Assembly (NCBI RefSeq): GCF_038096175.1
Contig: NZ_CP151099.1
Span: 6,736,001-6,800,000, forward strand
DNA from: Nostoc sp. UHCC 0302
Lineage (GTDB): Bacteria; Cyanobacteriota; Cyanobacteriia; Cyanobacteriales; Nostocaceae
Direction: 5' to 3'
DNA: 64,000 nucleotides
The notes below the pieces were generated by a model that did not search any database, had not been told where the DNA came from, and saw only the letters and a program-made list of their open reading frames with translations. Of the stretch, positions 16,897 through 25,217 are shown piece by piece. Every line of letters starts with the position of its first letter. The first letter of the stretch is position 1. The position numbers and the translations under genes were made by a program.

Positions 16897-16945
16897 TAAT
16901 TACGAATTACGTTAGCGTAGCGGGGCGGAGCATCGTTACGAATTA
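16897..16945. repeat. Dispersed repeat, copy A
   Basis: A core of about 29 bases (GTTAGCGTAGCG then GGCGGAGCATCG) sits between TACGAATTAC and GTTACGAATTA arms. A near-identical copy is at 42217-42266. Confidence 0.75.
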
Positions 16946-16950
16946 GTATC

Positions 16951-17856
16951 TTACCAAGAAGTCAAAAAATTCCACTTTTCTATCTCTTCAGGTGTTTTTT
17001 CTTCTACTTCTTCAGGTGTATTTAAATCTTTCTGTTGAACTAATTTTTCATATTCTCCCGAATCAATCCATTTCAATAACTCACCAGTCCGCATAAGTAC
17101 CCAGGAAAGATGTTGTTCTGTATAACTTAATATTTTAGTTACCTGATCTACACTATTGAAGTTATTAGATGCAAACTCGCGAGCTTGAGCGAGAAAATCT
17201 TCGATTACAGCATTAGTTAAGTATTCATCTGGCAAACCTGCAAGTTTTATCAGCGTGGTAGTAGCCACGTTAATATCCTGACAAGCTAGCAAACCAGCAC
17301 GATCAGCAGTGAACCTAGCCATCATCCGCCAATTATATAAAGCCAGTTCCATTCCACTAGCTACCAAGCCACCTACACCCAGTGTCGTACTGCTCAACAA
17401 GTTTTTCAAAGTTGGCATAACAATTGCCATCTGGTGATACATCATATGCTGACTTTTGATGCGAGCCACTTCGTATCCCAAAATGTAAAGTAATTCATCC
17501 TCATTAAGCCATTCCATTACATCTAGATTAATAGTAATAATCGGTTTTTCTACCCCAACTACGTAGGTTTCCACGTGACCTGTACCTCGAGATAAAGTCA
17601 GTTCAGGAAGCGGGGTAACATCAAGAATTTGGCAAGTTTCTACAAGTCTTTGATGCAATTTAGGAAAATTCCGGGGTGTAATTCTGATTTCACTACCAAG
17701 GCATTGCAGCCTAAGTAAACGATCAATGCCGTACTCGTTAATTTTTTTGAGGAGCATAGAGGCACCGGGCATATTTTGCAAAGAAGCCAAGGCCTTGCGA
17801 TCAAAAGGGTGTTCATAGGCTTCTGAACTTAATCCGGTCAATATTTTTCTAGTCAT
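16951..17856 (-). CDS. M48-like protein lacking the zinc-binding residues
   Basis: A 301-residue protein with the overall layout of M48-family peptidases of cyanobacteria (LPELTLSRGTGHVETYVVG, then LGYEVARIKSQH, then RFTADRAGLLA). Where active enzymes have HExxH, this has Tyr128-Glu-Val-Ala-Arg132, and the third ligand region reads RFTAD in place of an ExxAD pattern. All three zinc ligands therefore appear lost, so it is probably not a protease and may serve as a binding or regulatory protein. Two weak hydrophobic stretches occur near residues 143-170. The C-terminal 25 residues are rich in glutamate. Confidence 0.75.
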   Translation of the reverse strand: MTRKILTGLSSEAYEHPFDRKALASLQNMPGASMLLKKINEYGIDRLLRLQCLGSEIRITPRNFPKLHQRLVETCQILDVTPLPELTLSRGTGHVETYVVGVEKPIITINLDVMEWLNEDELLYILGYEVARIKSQHMMYHQMAIVMPTLKNLLSSTTLGVGGLVASGMELALYNWRMMARFTADRAGLLACQDINVATTTLIKLAGLPDEYLTNAVIEDFLAQAREFASNNFNSVDQVTKILSYTEQHLSWVLMRTGELLKWIDSGEYEKLVQQKDLNTPEEVEEKTPEEIEKWNFLTSW

Positions 17857-18328
17857 AGATTGTGATGTGAGCTTTCTAAGGAGTGTTTAGGAAGTTCAGT
17901 TACTTGACGTGAACAGTTTATATAGCCAATAAGAGGTTTGCATACTCAACAAACCGCAAGTAACGTGCTTAGTATTCAATTTCGTGAACAGTGTAAATCG
18001 CATCTGCCCAGCAATTGATTATACCAATTCTTAAAAAAATAGCTAAATATCATTCTTCCTTGCTTTGGATTGCCTATGTGTAGCAACCTAAAAGCCAAAT
18101 GATCTTACTCTCTACAGATGTGAATTACCAAGACAAGTCAAGAGCGATCGCTAAAAAATTTTATCAGATTGAGGTAGAAAATTATGTTTGGTTCTATTTA
18201 AAAGTCCAAATGGATCAGGTTTTCCTAGCTTTTGCAGAAAGATAGACAGCACATCTCCATAAATGCGATAGATTTACTTTATAAATCCTTTGTAGTTCCC
18301 GCTAGCTAACTCAGAAATTTAAAATTTT
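17857..18328. other. Intergenic region between two divergent genes
   Basis: No gene, RNA or repeat is supported here beyond one GCGATCGC site near 18145. It must hold the promoters of the M48-like gene and of the DUF456 gene, but no clear boxes stand out. Confidence 0.4.
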
Positions 18329-18847
18329 ATGCAAATCATTTATTGGCTATTGGTCGCTGTCATGGTTGTGGGTATCGTTGGTGCTGTGGTTCCTGCTATT
18401 CCTGGCAGCAGTTTAATTTTAATTGCAATTATTATTTGGGGAATTGTGACTAGTTCCTTTACAGCCATTAAAATACCATTAATAGTGACAATTATCGTTT
18501 TACTTCTTAGTGTCGGGGTAGATTTTTTAGCTAGCTACATAGGAGCAAGACAAGCTGGAGCTAGCAAGTGGGGACAAATTGGTGCAATTGTCGGTTTGTT
18601 GCTAGGCTTTTTTGGATTATTGCCAACATTGCCTTTTGGAGGCCCGTTGTTAGGAATTTTGTTAGGGCCGCTATTAGGAGCAATTATTGGTGAATATCTT
18701 TATCAGCGTGAAATAGGTTTAGCTGTGAAGGCTGGTATAGGAATTGTAGTAGGAAGTTTGGTTGGAAATTTAATTCAAGGGTTGTTAGCGATCGCAGCAG
18801 TTGTAGTTTTCATAACCACAACTTGGCCGCAGGTATTTGGTAGGTAA
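18329..18847 (+). CDS. DUF456 membrane protein
   Basis: A 172-residue, very hydrophobic protein with about five membrane segments and glycine-rich helix packing (VGLLLGFFGLLPTLPFGGP, ILLGPLLGAIIGEYL). This matches the DUF456 family in length and pattern. The function of the family is not known. Confidence 0.85.
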   Translation: MQIIYWLLVAVMVVGIVGAVVPAIPGSSLILIAIIIWGIVTSSFTAIKIPLIVTIIVLLLSVGVDFLASYIGARQAGASKWGQIGAIVGLLLGFFGLLPTLPFGGPLLGILLGPLLGAIIGEYLYQREIGLAVKAGIGIVVGSLVGNLIQGLLAIAAVVVFITTTWPQVFGR

Positions 18848-18955
18848 AGTTTGAGTAAAGGTATTTTCAACAAGTTTCGCATAAATAGATTTTTTATTTT
18901 CTAATCTCCAATATTATAAGATTTGATGTATGCCATAATAAGTCCTATCAAATCA

Positions 18956-18994
18956 AAAATACCCTATGGCTATTAAACAGTCATAGGGTATTTT
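18956..18994. terminator. Bidirectional intrinsic terminator
   Basis: AAAATACCCTATG and CATAGGGTATTTT form a perfect 13-bp stem with a 13-base loop. T-rich ends on both strands let it serve both the plus-strand DUF456 gene and the convergent minus-strand PEP-CTERM gene. Confidence 0.85.
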
Positions 18995-19175
18995 GAGGAT
19001 CTTAATTACAAACAACACAAGCTTATCTAGGTTTGTATAGATGACTGGCTTGTTATTAGTTAATTAAGTTAATTCCAGGAAAATGTGTATTGTTACATCC
19101 GTATTAAATTTGAAGAACAAATACCCAACCTCGCCTTAAAACTTTAAGAAATATACTGTAAAGTAAAAGCTTTTA

Positions 19176-19802
19176 TTATGCAGTTACTTTCAGCTTCTTC
19201 TGATTTTTAGCTACATTATTTGTGCCTAATGCTGCTAGCCCTAAAGCTATAAATCCGCCTAGAGTAGCTGTAGGTTCGGGTACAGTTTTTAAAGTCATGG
19301 AGTAGCTACCGCTCGTAACGTTATAATTTGAAGTAAAAGCGCCTCTACCTACAACTTGTCCTATAGCATCAATAAAGTTTCCGCTAAAGGGTGGATTAGT
19401 TATTGCTAATGTTAAATCAGAACCAATTGTTAATCTCTTAACGGTGAACGGATTATCTGCGACAAACTTCAAACCATTAGTAAATGTAATAAATGGGTTA
19501 GTTGTAGTCGCTGAATAGGTATCACCTGAAACTTGAGTTAAATCTATAGCAGATATGATAGCATTCGAGCCAATCAAGGTAGCAAAGCTACCAGTTGAGT
19601 TAGCGTGAACTATAGCAGAATCAAACGTAATTTTGTCAGTTGCAGGATTGGAATCATTCCCGTTAAGTAAAGTAGATTGCCCTGTGATATTAAGATCACC
19701 AAAAACTGCTGCTTGAGCAGATGAAACAGCTACAGTTGCGCTTAAAGCCAAGGTGCTACTAACCAAAGCTGCTCCACGGACAATATTCTTGAGGTTACTC
19801 AT
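19176..19802 (-). CDS. PEP-CTERM sorting-domain exported protein
   Basis: About 208 residues. A signal peptide (residues 1-31, ending SSAQA) is followed by a beta-rich domain of unknown function rich in Thr, Ser and Asn, then a PEP-CTERM tail: VPEP, a hydrophobic segment (GGFIALGLAALG) and a basic end (KNQKKLK). Such proteins are exported and anchored or sorted, often near exopolysaccharide systems. The ATG at 19802 is chosen over a GTG at 19811 as it starts directly on the signal peptide. Confidence 0.82.
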   Translation of the reverse strand: MSNLKNIVRGAALVSSTLALSATVAVSSAQAAVFGDLNITGQSTLLNGNDSNPATDKITFDSAIVHANSTGSFATLIGSNAIISAIDLTQVSGDTYSATTTNPFITFTNGLKFVADNPFTVKRLTIGSDLTLAITNPPFSGNFIDAIGQVVGRGAFTSNYNVTSGSYSMTLKTVPEPTATLGGFIALGLAALGTNNVAKNQKKLKVTA

Positions 19803-20438
19803 TATTTTCACCAGCTAAAAATTTGTGAATATTAATTGGATGATAATTTTGATACGACAATTGCAAATACTGCGGGGAAATTACAGATATTGGTACATAT
19901 CAAAATTTATCTAAGTAGATTCCAAATAAGGAATTGCAAGAGTTCAACTCAAAATATTATTTTGTGTCTCACCTGTCAGTATTATCACATGCAACTAATT
20001 GATTCGTGTTAAAGTACAAGTGAAGAGTCTGCTAAGTTTGTGCGAATTACTGTTATATATTTTTCTTGTAAACACTGTTATCTAACTTGCTAAAAATAGT
20101 TAAAATAGGTAGTATTTAAAAATTTTCCTTTTTTATAAAAAATTATGCTTTTTGTTCAATATTCGGCATAAGCTTAGGCATTTAGTTCTAATTGTTTAGC
20201 AAGAATAAAGTTTAGAGATAACTTTACTATTACCAATTAAAACAAAGCAAAATATTTGTAAAATAACTGTAAAGTAGTAATCTAATAAATTGTAAATAGT
20301 TTAGACATTCAAAAATTACATACAGCAGTTTGCAAGTAAGTGAAATACAAAATGCAGGACTCACGCATCAGATATAAAGAGTTTCTGCCTCCTGCCTCAA
20401 AACCCGTAGCTTTACTTAATGCAAAAAAAAACTCCTGT
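19803..20438. other. AT-rich intergenic region
   Basis: A long AT-rich stretch with no supported gene. It contains the PEP-CTERM gene promoter on the minus strand, but no box could be fixed with confidence. Confidence 0.4.
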
Positions 20439-20570
20439 ATATAGCAATCCTAGTTAATTGGTGAAATACTCGTATCTGGACAGTTCTCAGCAAAATAAGA
20501 AAAAGGTGGGCATTGCCCACCCTAAACAATCATATTTAGTACGTTCGAGAATGATTTAGGATTGCTATAT
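20439..20570. mobile_element. MITE-like element with 14-bp terminal inverted repeats
   Basis: Ends ATATAGCAATCCTA and TAGGATTGCTATAT are perfect inverted repeats bounding 132 bp. Inside is a perfect hairpin (GGTGGGC, ATT, GCCCACC; 20505-20521). No coding capacity. The form is that of a non-autonomous miniature element. Confidence 0.75.
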
Positions 20571-20645
20571 TGCTGATTTAGGATAATAACTCGTAATCTC
20601 TCGTTCCTCTACGGGTTATCGAGGTATTTCTTGAGTAACAGCTTT

Positions 20646-21311
20646 TTATGCAGACTGCAAAGATTGTTTCGCTTCAGTTGCGATCGCTTCGACTTCATCA
20701 TTAGCGAGTGTTTCTAATATCGATTTGGCTTCTGCACCCCCTAATAGAGTCAGAGCTTGAACAACTCTGTAACGCATTTGCCAATCTGGATTCGTAGCAT
20801 AAGGAGCTAAGAGGGGAATTGCTTCTAAATTTCCTAATTCACCGAAAGAACTAATAGCAGCAGTTTGTACTAATTCGGTTTCTGATGAAAGTGCCTCTTT
20901 GAGCAATTCAAAGGCTCGCGGATCACCTAACGCTCCTAATGTAGCAATGATACTAAATTGTATGAGCCATTCATCGGTCTTGTGGTAAACCTGCTGTAAG
21001 TCTTCAAAAGCATCATGTAGTTTAAGAGCGCCGATACAGTCTGCTGCTGCTGCTTGTACATCTACTTCGGTGTCATTGAACAAGCGATCGCGCAATATTT
21101 CCAAGGATAACTCTAAATTCTGATCTCCGAGCGTATCCAATTGGCTCACAGCCGAATATCGGACACGCGCATTGCTATCGCCAACGGCAGCTTGAATCAA
21201 TTCAAAGCCAACAGCTGGTTCTAGTTGGCGGATTTGATTAACCGCGCGCAAGCGATCGCCCACATCTTCTGAACTGAGCAATTCCTTAACTGACTCAGGA
21301 GTAATACTCAT
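20646..21311 (-). CDS. nblB: HEAT-repeat protein, probable phycobilisome degradation protein NblB
   Basis: A 221-residue protein of five to six HEAT repeats (RLRAVNQIRQL, RVRYSAVSQLDTLG, LVQTAAISSFGELG, RYRVVQALTLLGG). Length and sequence agree with NblB, which is related to bilin lyases and is needed for phycobilisome breakdown in nutrient starvation. HEAT-repeat proteins are easily confused, but the match to the Nostoc-type NblB as I remember it is close. It lies on the same strand as the CBS-domain gene, 159 bases downstream of it. Confidence 0.7.
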   Translation of the reverse strand: MSITPESVKELLSSEDVGDRLRAVNQIRQLEPAVGFELIQAAVGDSNARVRYSAVSQLDTLGDQNLELSLEILRDRLFNDTEVDVQAAAADCIGALKLHDAFEDLQQVYHKTDEWLIQFSIIATLGALGDPRAFELLKEALSSETELVQTAAISSFGELGNLEAIPLLAPYATNPDWQMRYRVVQALTLLGGAEAKSILETLANDEVEAIATEAKQSLQSA

Positions 21312-21339
21312 TTAGTTATCCTTGATTTTCAAAGGTGTT

Positions 21340-21468
21340 TAAAAAGAGTCAAGCGTCAAGAGTCCATAGTCAAGGGTAGAGCCGGAGACGCTCTGCTTCT
21401 AGCCAAGAGCCTATTTTGAACTTTGGACTCTTGACTTTAGACTGTGGACTTTTTGACTTTGGACTAAT
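21340..21468. repeat. Heptameric GACTTTG/AGTCAAG-type repeats
   Basis: Imperfect copies of a seven-base unit (AGTCAAG, and its complement type GACTTTGGACT) flank a short GC-rich segment (GCCGGAGACGCTCTGC). This forms most of the gap between the CBS and nblB genes. Confidence 0.6.
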
Positions 21469-21470
21469 GA

Positions 21471-21935
21471 CTAATCTTGACTTGCTGCCATTGCCCGAAT
21501 AATATCACCACGAGTGAGGATACCAATTACTTGACCCGCGCTGTCAAGCACTGGTAAGCGATGAACGCTGCGATCGTGCATAACTGTGGCTGCTTCCCTT
21601 AAAGTTTTGTCAGGGGAAATAGTGATGGGATTTTGACTCATTACCTCCCCAACGGTTTGTCCTAGTGCTTTGTGCAAGTCACGTTCATAGTCAGCCGGAT
21701 TTTTTAAATAGATAACACTATCCAGAAACATGATGTATGCCGGTGGAGTAACACCAGTTTCTTGCCACATCAAATCGGTTTCGGAGATAATGCCCACTAA
21801 TTTACCGACATCATCCACAACAGGTAGCCCACTAATGTGGCGTTCTGCAAGAATTTGGATAGCTTCCTTAAGCGGAGTTTCAGCCCGGACGACAACTGGC
21901 TCGCAGTTCATCACGTCGGCAACTGTTTTAGGCAT
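21471..21935 (-). CDS. Two-CBS-domain protein
   Basis: About 154 residues made only of a CBS pair: residues 1-65 (VADVMNCEPVVVRAETPL, HISGLPVVDDVGKLVGIIS) and 90-152 (VGEVMSQNPITISPDKTLREA, VHRLPVLDSAGQVIGILTRG). CBS pairs bind adenine nucleotides and regulate partner proteins. Family members fill the gap between the two domains as here. The ATG at 21935 is preferred to the TTG at 21959. Confidence 0.92.
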   Translation of the reverse strand: MPKTVADVMNCEPVVVRAETPLKEAIQILAERHISGLPVVDDVGKLVGIISETDLMWQETGVTPPAYIMFLDSVIYLKNPADYERDLHKALGQTVGEVMSQNPITISPDKTLREAATVMHDRSVHRLPVLDSAGQVIGILTRGDIIRAMAASQD

Positions 21936-22179
21936 TTGTTTACTGACACCTTTTATCAAAGTCTCTGCGTTTATTGTAGAAAATTGCGGGTATTAACCCG
22001 TGGCCGTTAATAGATTGTTACGGGATTGGATATTGAGAGCATTGGACATTAATTATTCTTTACAGTCCCTAATCTCTTTTTGGGTGAGTGCAAAACGTAC
22101 CAAGGCTGTAAGCGCATCTATACCCGGACTTTACGCCAGCCGCTGATGATAGAAACCACGCTAGCTAGCTCACCAGTCA

Positions 22180-22596
22180 CTATTTCCTAGCCGTTTTTAA
22201 GGCATCAATAATTTGAATATTGGCTTTGGGAAAAACAAATTGCTCCAGTTCTTCCAAGCTTACCCAGCGAATTTCATCGCATTCTAAAGGTTGGGGAATA
22301 CCTGTAACATGACGACAGTGATGCACTGTGAGCGTGACACGTAAATCTGTATAGGTATGGTCAATAGTAATCAAATGCTCTTCTACTTCAATGACTATTC
22401 CCAGTTCTTCATAAATTTCTCGTAGAATACATTCTTTGATAGTTTCACCCGGCTCGATTTTGCCACCAGGAAATTCCCACAATCCACCCATGACTCCTTC
22501 TGGACGACGGCGATCAATTAAAATTTGTTCTTGATCGTTCCAAATTACAGCAACACCGATAATTTTATGGGGTGGGGAAAAACTGGTTTCACTCAT
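22180..22596 (-). CDS. mutT: Nudix hydrolase MutT (8-oxo-dGTP diphosphatase)
   Basis: A 138-residue protein with the complete Nudix box GX5EX7REUXEEXGU (GKIEPGETIKE through REIYEELGI, about residues 44-66) and a MutT-like start (IGVAVIWNDQEQILIDRR, GGLWEFPGGK). MutT-type enzymes hydrolyse oxidised dGTP and so prevent A-C mispairs. Substrate is inferred from the subfamily. Confidence 0.88.
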   Translation of the reverse strand: MSETSFSPPHKIIGVAVIWNDQEQILIDRRRPEGVMGGLWEFPGGKIEPGETIKECILREIYEELGIVIEVEEHLITIDHTYTDLRVTLTVHHCRHVTGIPQPLECDEIRWVSLEELEQFVFPKANIQIIDALKTARK

Positions 22597-22689
22597 AATT
22601 GACTGCGAAATTTAGGAGAGGAAAGGATGAAGGAGCAGAGGAGCTAGGTAAATTAATAACGAATAACTCTTGACTATCAGTCAATAATA

Positions 22690-22724
22690 AAACTCGGCGG
22701 ACTGATTAGAACTCTGCCGAGTTT
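22690..22724 (-). terminator. Hairpin, probable terminator
   Basis: AAACTCGGC and GCCGAGTTT make a perfect 9-bp stem around a 17-base loop. It lies about 340 bases after the DUF760 gene on the same strand and just before mutT, so it would insulate mutT from upstream transcription. Confidence 0.6.
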
Positions 22725-22978
22725 GGATTGATAAATTTATATTTACTTATTATGAGTCGTTTACCATTATTAGTTTGCCCACAGACCTGCATTAATCATT
22801 GAGAAATTTATCCCCGATGAAACTAAATACAAACTGACAAAATTACATGGGTAAAAAATTATCCAGATTTATGCCTTTCATTTCAGCCCTCAGTTAGTTA
22901 GCAATTTAGATTTTTATAAACACAAGAGACTATAGTTAATAAATGACTAGGGCTGAATAAAAAGGAAAAGCGAGATTA

Positions 22979-23035
22979 TCAGAATTTAGCAGAAGCATAT
23001 TCTCGATTAGTGCCGCCATAAGTTTGATTAGACAT
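22979..23035 (-). CDS. Possible 18-residue ORF (MSNQTYGGTNREYASAKF)
   Basis: An ATG-started reading frame 31 bases after the DUF760 stop, on the same strand. The first four residues (MSNQ) repeat the start of the DUF760 protein. There is no good ribosome-binding site and no family that I recognise, so it may be chance. Confidence 0.2.
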   Translation of the reverse strand: MSNQTYGGTNREYASAKF

Positions 23036-23066
23036 CAAACACCATTGAAAGTTAAATGTGAGATTC

Positions 23067-23411
23067 CTATTCAACTTCACTGTTATTGGTTTCACTTCCT
23101 TGCAAAGCGATTTCAAAGTCCATTCTCTGTTCAGCATTACGCAAGAAATAACCACTAATCATCGCAGAGGCGAGAAGCCGACCAAGGCTTTCTCGGCTGG
23201 TGGTTACGGTAACACCAAAGTGTTCTGAAGGTAGGTTACCCAACAGCCCTGTAATATTACGTTCCATCACTTGAAAGACTTCAGGAGAAGTAGGTTTAGA
23301 TAGTTGAGTGACGGTTTCTGGACTCAAAGATTTAACGTACTGCCAAAGTAAATCGCTACTTTCTGATTCGCTATTGAAAAATTCTGAGACTCGGTTTGAT
23401 TGGTTACTCAT
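23067..23411 (-). CDS. DUF760 family protein
   Basis: A 114-residue, all-helical protein with the DUF760 pattern (LLWQYVKSLSPETVTQLS, then EVFQVMERNITGLLG, then SREHLxRLLASAMxSGYFLR-like region). The family is limited to cyanobacteria and plastids; function is not established. A ribosome-binding site AGAGG is positioned correctly for the ATG at 23411. Confidence 0.88.
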   Translation of the reverse strand: MSNQSNRVSEFFNSESESSDLLWQYVKSLSPETVTQLSKPTSPEVFQVMERNITGLLGNLPSEHFGVTVTTSRESLGRLLASAMISGYFLRNAEQRMDFEIALQGSETNNSEVE

Positions 23412-23629
23412 TTTTTACCTCTTGAACTACCAATGCTTACAGCAGTGAGACTTAAAAGCTAAATGCCTGTATTGAACTTGACTTCAACTGGCTACTTTTT
23501 CTTCTTGTCAACTAATGTAACAGGCTAGCTATCTAGTGTAAGTCGGTGTAACCGTACCAAAGGCGGGTATTTTCTCACCTACGGGCGAACCCAAAGGGTC
23601 TTTTATAAATCACTAATGATAAACAGAGA

Positions 23630-23660
23630 ATTCAGAGCGCCGACTTGCAGCGCTCTGAAT
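23630..23660 (-). terminator. Hairpin after sigD
   Basis: ATTCAGAGCGC and GCGCTCTGAAT form a perfect 11-bp stem with a 9-base loop, 20 bases after the sigma-factor stop codon. The following T-tract is weak, but position and strength suggest a terminator. Confidence 0.7.
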
Positions 23661-23679
23661 GGGGGCAAGTAACAAACAA

Positions 23680-24678
23680 CTAACTTGCCAAATATTCATT
23701 CATGTTGGCTTTAGACTTACGAAGTTTAGTTAATGCTTCCCGCTCGATTTGCCGTACTCTTTCCCGGCTGATGTTGAGGATTTCACCGATTCTAGCGAGA
23801 GTGAGAGCTTGCCCATCAATTAACCCAAAGCGTAGTGTGATCACTTCCTTCTGTTGCGGTGTCAGGTCGCCCATGAGACGCTCTAAGTCATAAGATAGGG
23901 AAGATTGCATGACGAACTCTTCTGGAGAAGCTCCTGGATCTTCCAACATTTCTCCGAGTTCGGTGTCGTAGTTATCTCCCAACCGCAAATCTAAGGATAG
24001 GGGTAGACGCGCCTTTTCTAGATACTCTCGCACTTGCTTAGGAGTCAATTCTAATTCTTCGGCTAGCTCGGCTGCTGTGGGAGCGCGTCCTAATTTCTGA
24101 GACAGCTGGCGCTGTGCTTTTTTTATCTTATTCAATTTTTCAGTAATATGGATAGGTAGCCTAATCGTGCGAGCTTTTTCGGCTATAGCACGTGTGATGG
24201 CTTGCCGTATCCACCAATAGGCATAAGTAGAAAATCTATAACCTTTGGTAGGGTCAAACTTTTCTACACCCCGTTGCATACCGATACTACCCTCTTGGAT
24301 CAAGTCGAGTAGATCGACGTTGCGCTTAATGTACTTTTTGGCAACGGATACTACCAGTCGCAAATTGGCTTCTACCATCTTGCGCTTGGCAATTTCACCA
24401 TCAGCGATCGCTTCGTTCAACTCTGTTGGATCTAGCTTAGTCGCTTTTGCCCACTCTTCTAAAGTCGGATGACGACCCAACTGAGTGGCAAGGTTCTCCC
24501 TCTCCTCTTGCAAGGCGGTTGAACGTTGCACCTGTTTGCCATAAGAAATTTCCTCCTCGTGGGTTAAGAGTGGCACACGGCCAATCTCACGCAGGTAAGT
24601 CCGCACGAGGTCTGTGGCTGTCTGAGCGGTCTTCATGGCGCTACTCATTGGTAATGATGGACTTGACGGTAGGGTCAT
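23680..24678 (-). CDS. sigD: Group 2 RNA polymerase sigma factor, SigD-like
   Basis: A 332-residue sigma-70 family member. Region 1.2 ([21 protein letters not shown]), region 2 ([40 protein letters not shown]), region 3 ([17 protein letters not shown]) and region 4 ([31 protein letters not shown]) are all present; no region 1.1, so it is group 2. In Anabaena the sigma factor next to carB and a dps gene is SigD, and the same neighbours occur here, which is the reason for the symbol. Confidence 0.8.
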   Translation of the reverse strand: MTLPSSPSLPMSSAMKTAQTATDLVRTYLREIGRVPLLTHEEEISYGKQVQRSTALQEERENLATQLGRHPTLEEWAKATKLDPTELNEAIADGEIAKRKMVEANLRLVVSVAKKYIKRNVDLLDLIQEGSIGMQRGVEKFDPTKGYRFSTYAYWWIRQAITRAIAEKARTIRLPIHITEKLNKIKKAQRQLSQKLGRAPTAAELAEELELTPKQVREYLEKARLPLSLDLRLGDNYDTELGEMLEDPGASPEEFVMQSSLSYDLERLMGDLTPQQKEVITLRFGLIDGQALTLARIGEILNISRERVRQIEREALTKLRKSKANMNEYLAS

Positions 24679-25217
24679 TAAATGGATAGATGCTTTCCAG
24701 GGTGTTAACCAGTTAAACTGGAACCCATGCTATGGTTTACAATTTACGCGCCCGATAAACTCGGCTGCTCATAGTAATCAAATTAGAGCTTCTTAACTGC
24801 TAGAAATTACAGCTATTTTCATGGTTTCACAAGTATCTATAGTTAGATAAAAGGTAACCTTTTGACGTTTCTTTAGTTTAATCAGTATTAAATATTGTAA
24901 CATTTATGAGAGAGATTTGGCTAGATTGTAGCTAGAAATTCCTGAATATTTTGGGTTATGCATTATTTTCATTAGTCTTATGGCTGAGAGAAGGCAATTC
25001 TAGAAAATAGCTAGATTAAAAATCTTCCTCATATTTGTTAAAATATCTCAATGAGAACTATATTCATTCTCTTATAACAATTGCTTAATTTTTTAGGGGC
25101 TGGGGATTGGGATAGGGCATAGGGCATAGGGCATTGGTTCAGTAGTTATTATTCTTCTCCCCTCTGCTCCCTGCTCCCTACTTCCCTACTCCCTCACTCT
25201 CCAAAACAAGATTACTG
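24679..25217. other. Intergenic region between carB and sigD
   Basis: No gene is supported. The sigD promoter should lie in the right-hand part on the minus strand. Positions 25095-25200 hold GGGCATA-type and CTCCCTA-type short repeats that are inverted to each other. Confidence 0.45.

Larger units (their letters stand above)
22597..23066. other. Intergenic region with a terminator and a possible small ORF
   Basis: The clear structure is a hairpin at 22690-22724. A possible 18-codon ORF lies at 22979-23035 (minus strand). Nothing else is supported. Confidence 0.45.
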
